DNA from: an uncultured Lachnospiraceae bacterium
Lineage (GTDB): Bacteria; Bacillota; Clostridia; Lachnospirales; Lachnospiraceae
Reading direction: 5' to 3'
DNA: 64,000 bases
NCBI GenBank assembly: GCA_905233955.1
Contig: CAJOFQ010000001.1
Coordinates: forward strand, 40,343 to 104,342
The notes below the pieces were generated by a model. It saw nothing but the letters and a program-made list of their open reading frames with translations. It was not told the DNA's origin and searched no databases. Made by a program: the position numbers and the translations under genes. Positions 62,328 through 64,000 of this stretch are shown here, piece after piece (the first letter of the stretch is position 1; each line of letters opens with the position of its first letter).

Positions 62328-63125
62328 ATGGCCAGCCCTATCGAAGACATAATCGAAGAAATTGAAGAGTATATTGACAGTTGTAAGCCGGTTGCTTTTT
62401 CAAGTACTAAGATCAGCGTTAATCGAGATGACATACAAAGCCTTTTAGAGGAGCTTCGCAGCAAGACTCCGGAAGAAATACGCCGGTATCAGAAGATTAT
62501 CAACAACGAAAAAGCTATTTTAGACAACGCCAAAAAGCAGGCTGACGCCATTCTTGCCAAGGCTCAGATCAAGACAGACGAGCTGGTAAGCGAGCACCAG
62601 ATTATGCAGCAGGCATACGCACAGGCCAATGAAGTAGTAATGGTGGCTACCAAGCGTGCGCAGGAGCTTTTGGATAATGCGACTAATGACGCCAATGACA
62701 TAAGAACCAGCGCCATAGCATATACAGATAGTCTGCTTATGAATCTGCAGGAGATCATAGTTCGTACCATGGATTCCACAAGAACCAAGGCAGATACATA
62801 TCTTGGTGAGCTTCAAGGTTATCTGGACCGGGTGGTTGCAAACCGCATGGAGCTTTCTCCATCACCTGAGGAGACAATCGCCAATGCACCCCAGCCCAAG
62901 GTAGGAAGAGTTCAGACTCCCGTAGTTAATAAGCCTGCCCAGCAACCCAAGCCATCTGCAGCGGATCAGGCTTCCCAGAAGGTTGAACGCCAGGCCACAG
63001 GCAAGCTTACACCTGCTTCCAACAAGCCTTCCGACAAGGACAAGGTTGATGATAAAAAAGACCAGGGTACCGATGAAGCAAAGGGTGTAAGGTCTATGTC
63101 GGAAAAGTTTTTTAACAAGGATTGA
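62328..63125 (+). CDS. Coiled-coil protein, function unknown
   Basis: A 265-residue soluble protein. The N terminus (about 1-60) ends in a segment EEIEEYIDSC; a long coiled coil covers about 55-175 (rich in Ala, Lys, Gln, Asp), and the C-terminal 90 residues are Pro/Lys/Ala-rich and disordered. The coil resembles DivIVA- or ATP-synthase-b-like proteins often annotated as ATPase in Lachnospiraceae, but no active-site motif exists. Position between coaD and a pseudouridine synthase gives no clear function. The next gene overlaps by one base. Confidence 0.7.
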   Translation: MASPIEDIIEEIEEYIDSCKPVAFSSTKISVNRDDIQSLLEELRSKTPEEIRRYQKIINNEKAILDNAKKQADAILAKAQIKTDELVSEHQIMQQAYAQANEVVMVATKRAQELLDNATNDANDIRTSAIAYTDSLLMNLQEIIVRTMDSTRTKADTYLGELQGYLDRVVANRMELSPSPEETIANAPQPKVGRVQTPVVNKPAQQPKPSAADQASQKVERQATGKLTPASNKPSDKDKVDDKKDQGTDEAKGVRSMSEKFFNKD

Positions 63126-64000
63126 TGCGGGAATATATTATCACCGGGGATGATGCTTCCCAGCGGCTTAACAAATACCTTCGGCGTCTTCTACCACAGG
63201 CTGCCGAAGGTTTTCTGTACAAGATGCTTCGTAAGAAGAACATTACAGTTAATTCCAAAAAGGCCGATGGCAGCAAGCTTCTGTCTGAGGGTGATGTTGT
63301 AAGGATCTATTTTTCTGAGGATACATTTTTAAAATTTTCCACAGACACAAAAAAACAGGAAGAGTATGACAGGCTATCCTCTATAGAACCTTATGTGGAG
63401 GTTATATATGAGGAAGACGATTTTTTATTGTTAAATAAGCCTGCCGGATTATTGTCACAGCAGGCGAAGCAGGGCGATATTTCCCTTAATGAGCTTATGC
63501 TTTCTTACCTTATCAGACAGAATAAGCTCAACAAGGAAGCTTTCTTACATTTTCGTCCGTCTGTAATGAACCGTCTGGATTATGGCACCAGCGGAATAGT
63601 TATTGCATCAAAGACTCTTAAGGGAGCTAGTTTTATTGCATCATCCATAGCATCAGGCACCATCAAAAAAGAATATACAGCACTGGTTCATGGCCAGCTT
63701 GCCAGAGAAGGTCTTGTAAAAAGCTGGCTGAAAAAAGACAGCCGCATCAATAAAGTAACTTTGTTTACAAAGCCTGTAGAGGGTGCTGTATGCATTGAGA
63801 ATGATTTTTCTATTTTAGAAACAAGGCCGGGGTTCACACTTGTCGGTGTACATCTTATTACCGGCAAGAGCCATCAGATACGATCCCAGCTTGCTGCCAT
63901 GGGTAACCCGATAGTATTGGACAGAAAATATGGCAATCCTGATTTGGACAGGGATTTGCTTTGTCGGGATTACAAAGGACAGCTTTTGCATGCCGCCAGG
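63125..64000 (+). CDS. RluA-family pseudouridine synthase, 3' end missing
   Basis: An RNA pseudouridine synthase of the RluA/RluC/RluD family running off the right edge; 292 codons are present. An N-terminal S4 RNA-binding domain (about 1-65, QRLNKYLRRLL and LLSEGDVVRIYF) precedes the catalytic domain with EDDFLLLNKPAGLL, catalytic aspartate in MNRLDYGTSGIVI (Asn in place of the more common His) and TGKSHQIRSQLAAMGNPIV. The target site (23S or tRNA) is not readable. ATG 63125 overlaps the previous stop as TGATG. Confidence 0.9.
   Translation, partial: MREYIITGDDASQRLNKYLRRLLPQAAEGFLYKMLRKKNITVNSKKADGSKLLSEGDVVRIYFSEDTFLKFSTDTKKQEEYDRLSSIEPYVEVIYEEDDFLLLNKPAGLLSQQAKQGDISLNELMLSYLIRQNKLNKEAFLHFRPSVMNRLDYGTSGIVIASKTLKGASFIASSIASGTIKKEYTALVHGQLAREGLVKSWLKKDSRINKVTLFTKPVEGAVCIENDFSILETRPGFTLVGVHLITGKSHQIRSQLAAMGNPIVLDRKYGNPDLDRDLLCRDYKGQLLHAAR

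Noticed and set aside
1..64000. CRISPR arrays, insertion sequences, prophage or integrase genes
   Set aside because: No spaced direct repeats, transposase or phage-like reading frames were seen on either strand.

Overview
The window is a 64 kb stretch of conserved chromosome from a low-to-mid-GC, Gram-positive anaerobe. Gene content (Rnf complex, RemA, Asp23/YloU, FakA, NFACT/RqcH, GerW-type YtfJ, SecG, strong AGGAGG-type ribosome binding sites, many TTG starts) and gene order (rimP-nusA-ylxQ-infB-rbfA-nrnA-truB-ribF-rpsO-pnp; yicC-remA-gmk-rpoZ; rpmB diverging from yloU/fakA-recG) point to Clostridia and most likely Lachnospiraceae. A rumen or gut Butyrivibrio-like genus is possible, but I cannot fix the genus from sequence alone. 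I see no rRNA, CRISPR array, insertion sequence, prophage or integrase gene.

Layout. 1-2350: the end of a membrane acyltransferase-like gene, an unknown membrane protein and a HAD phosphatase. 2384-2506: a self-complementary repeat with inverted ends that looks like a small non-coding mobile element. 2545-9305: secG, rnr, smpB, leuS, then infC-rpmI-rplT behind an L20-type transcription attenuator, with infC apparently starting at an AUC codon. 9397-9468: tRNA-Glu(CUC). 9491-22271: the translation/RNA operon rimP to pnp, without ylxR, interrupted by a promoter-driven NlpC/P60 cell-wall hydrolase with a very long acidic linker. 22322-28185: flavoprotein, cmk, ispH, S1-domain protein, an orphan cheR and an RNase H-fold nuclease.

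28322-38663 is a redox block: rnfCDGEAB encodes the membrane ferredoxin:NAD oxidoreductase, and the facing apbE encodes the flavin transferase expected to load FMN onto RnfD and RnfG. After proB, a folate cyclo-ligase and miaB comes a NusG-domain-II protein plus a Gx-family membrane protein, a pair that belongs with extracytosolic electron-transfer loci. 38714-47341 holds ruvAB, zapA, a U32 protease/hydroxylation protein, a RodA/FtsW-class B PBP pair and the ytfI-ytfJ pair. 47366-50296 is the most unusual gene: an amino-acid-permease (APC) domain fused to a complete hybrid histidine kinase with a receiver.

50389-64000 returns to housekeeping: rpmB, asp23/yloU, fakA, recG, rqcH, yicC, remA, gmk, rpoZ, rimO, pgsA, cinA (PncC domain), rsmD, coaD, a coiled-coil protein and a truncated RluA-family pseudouridine synthase at the right edge. 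Coding density is very high: many genes overlap by 4 to 53 bases, and two convergent pairs share bases of their stop codons. Starts were moved from the longest reading frame to a codon with a good ribosome binding site wherever the sequence justified it.
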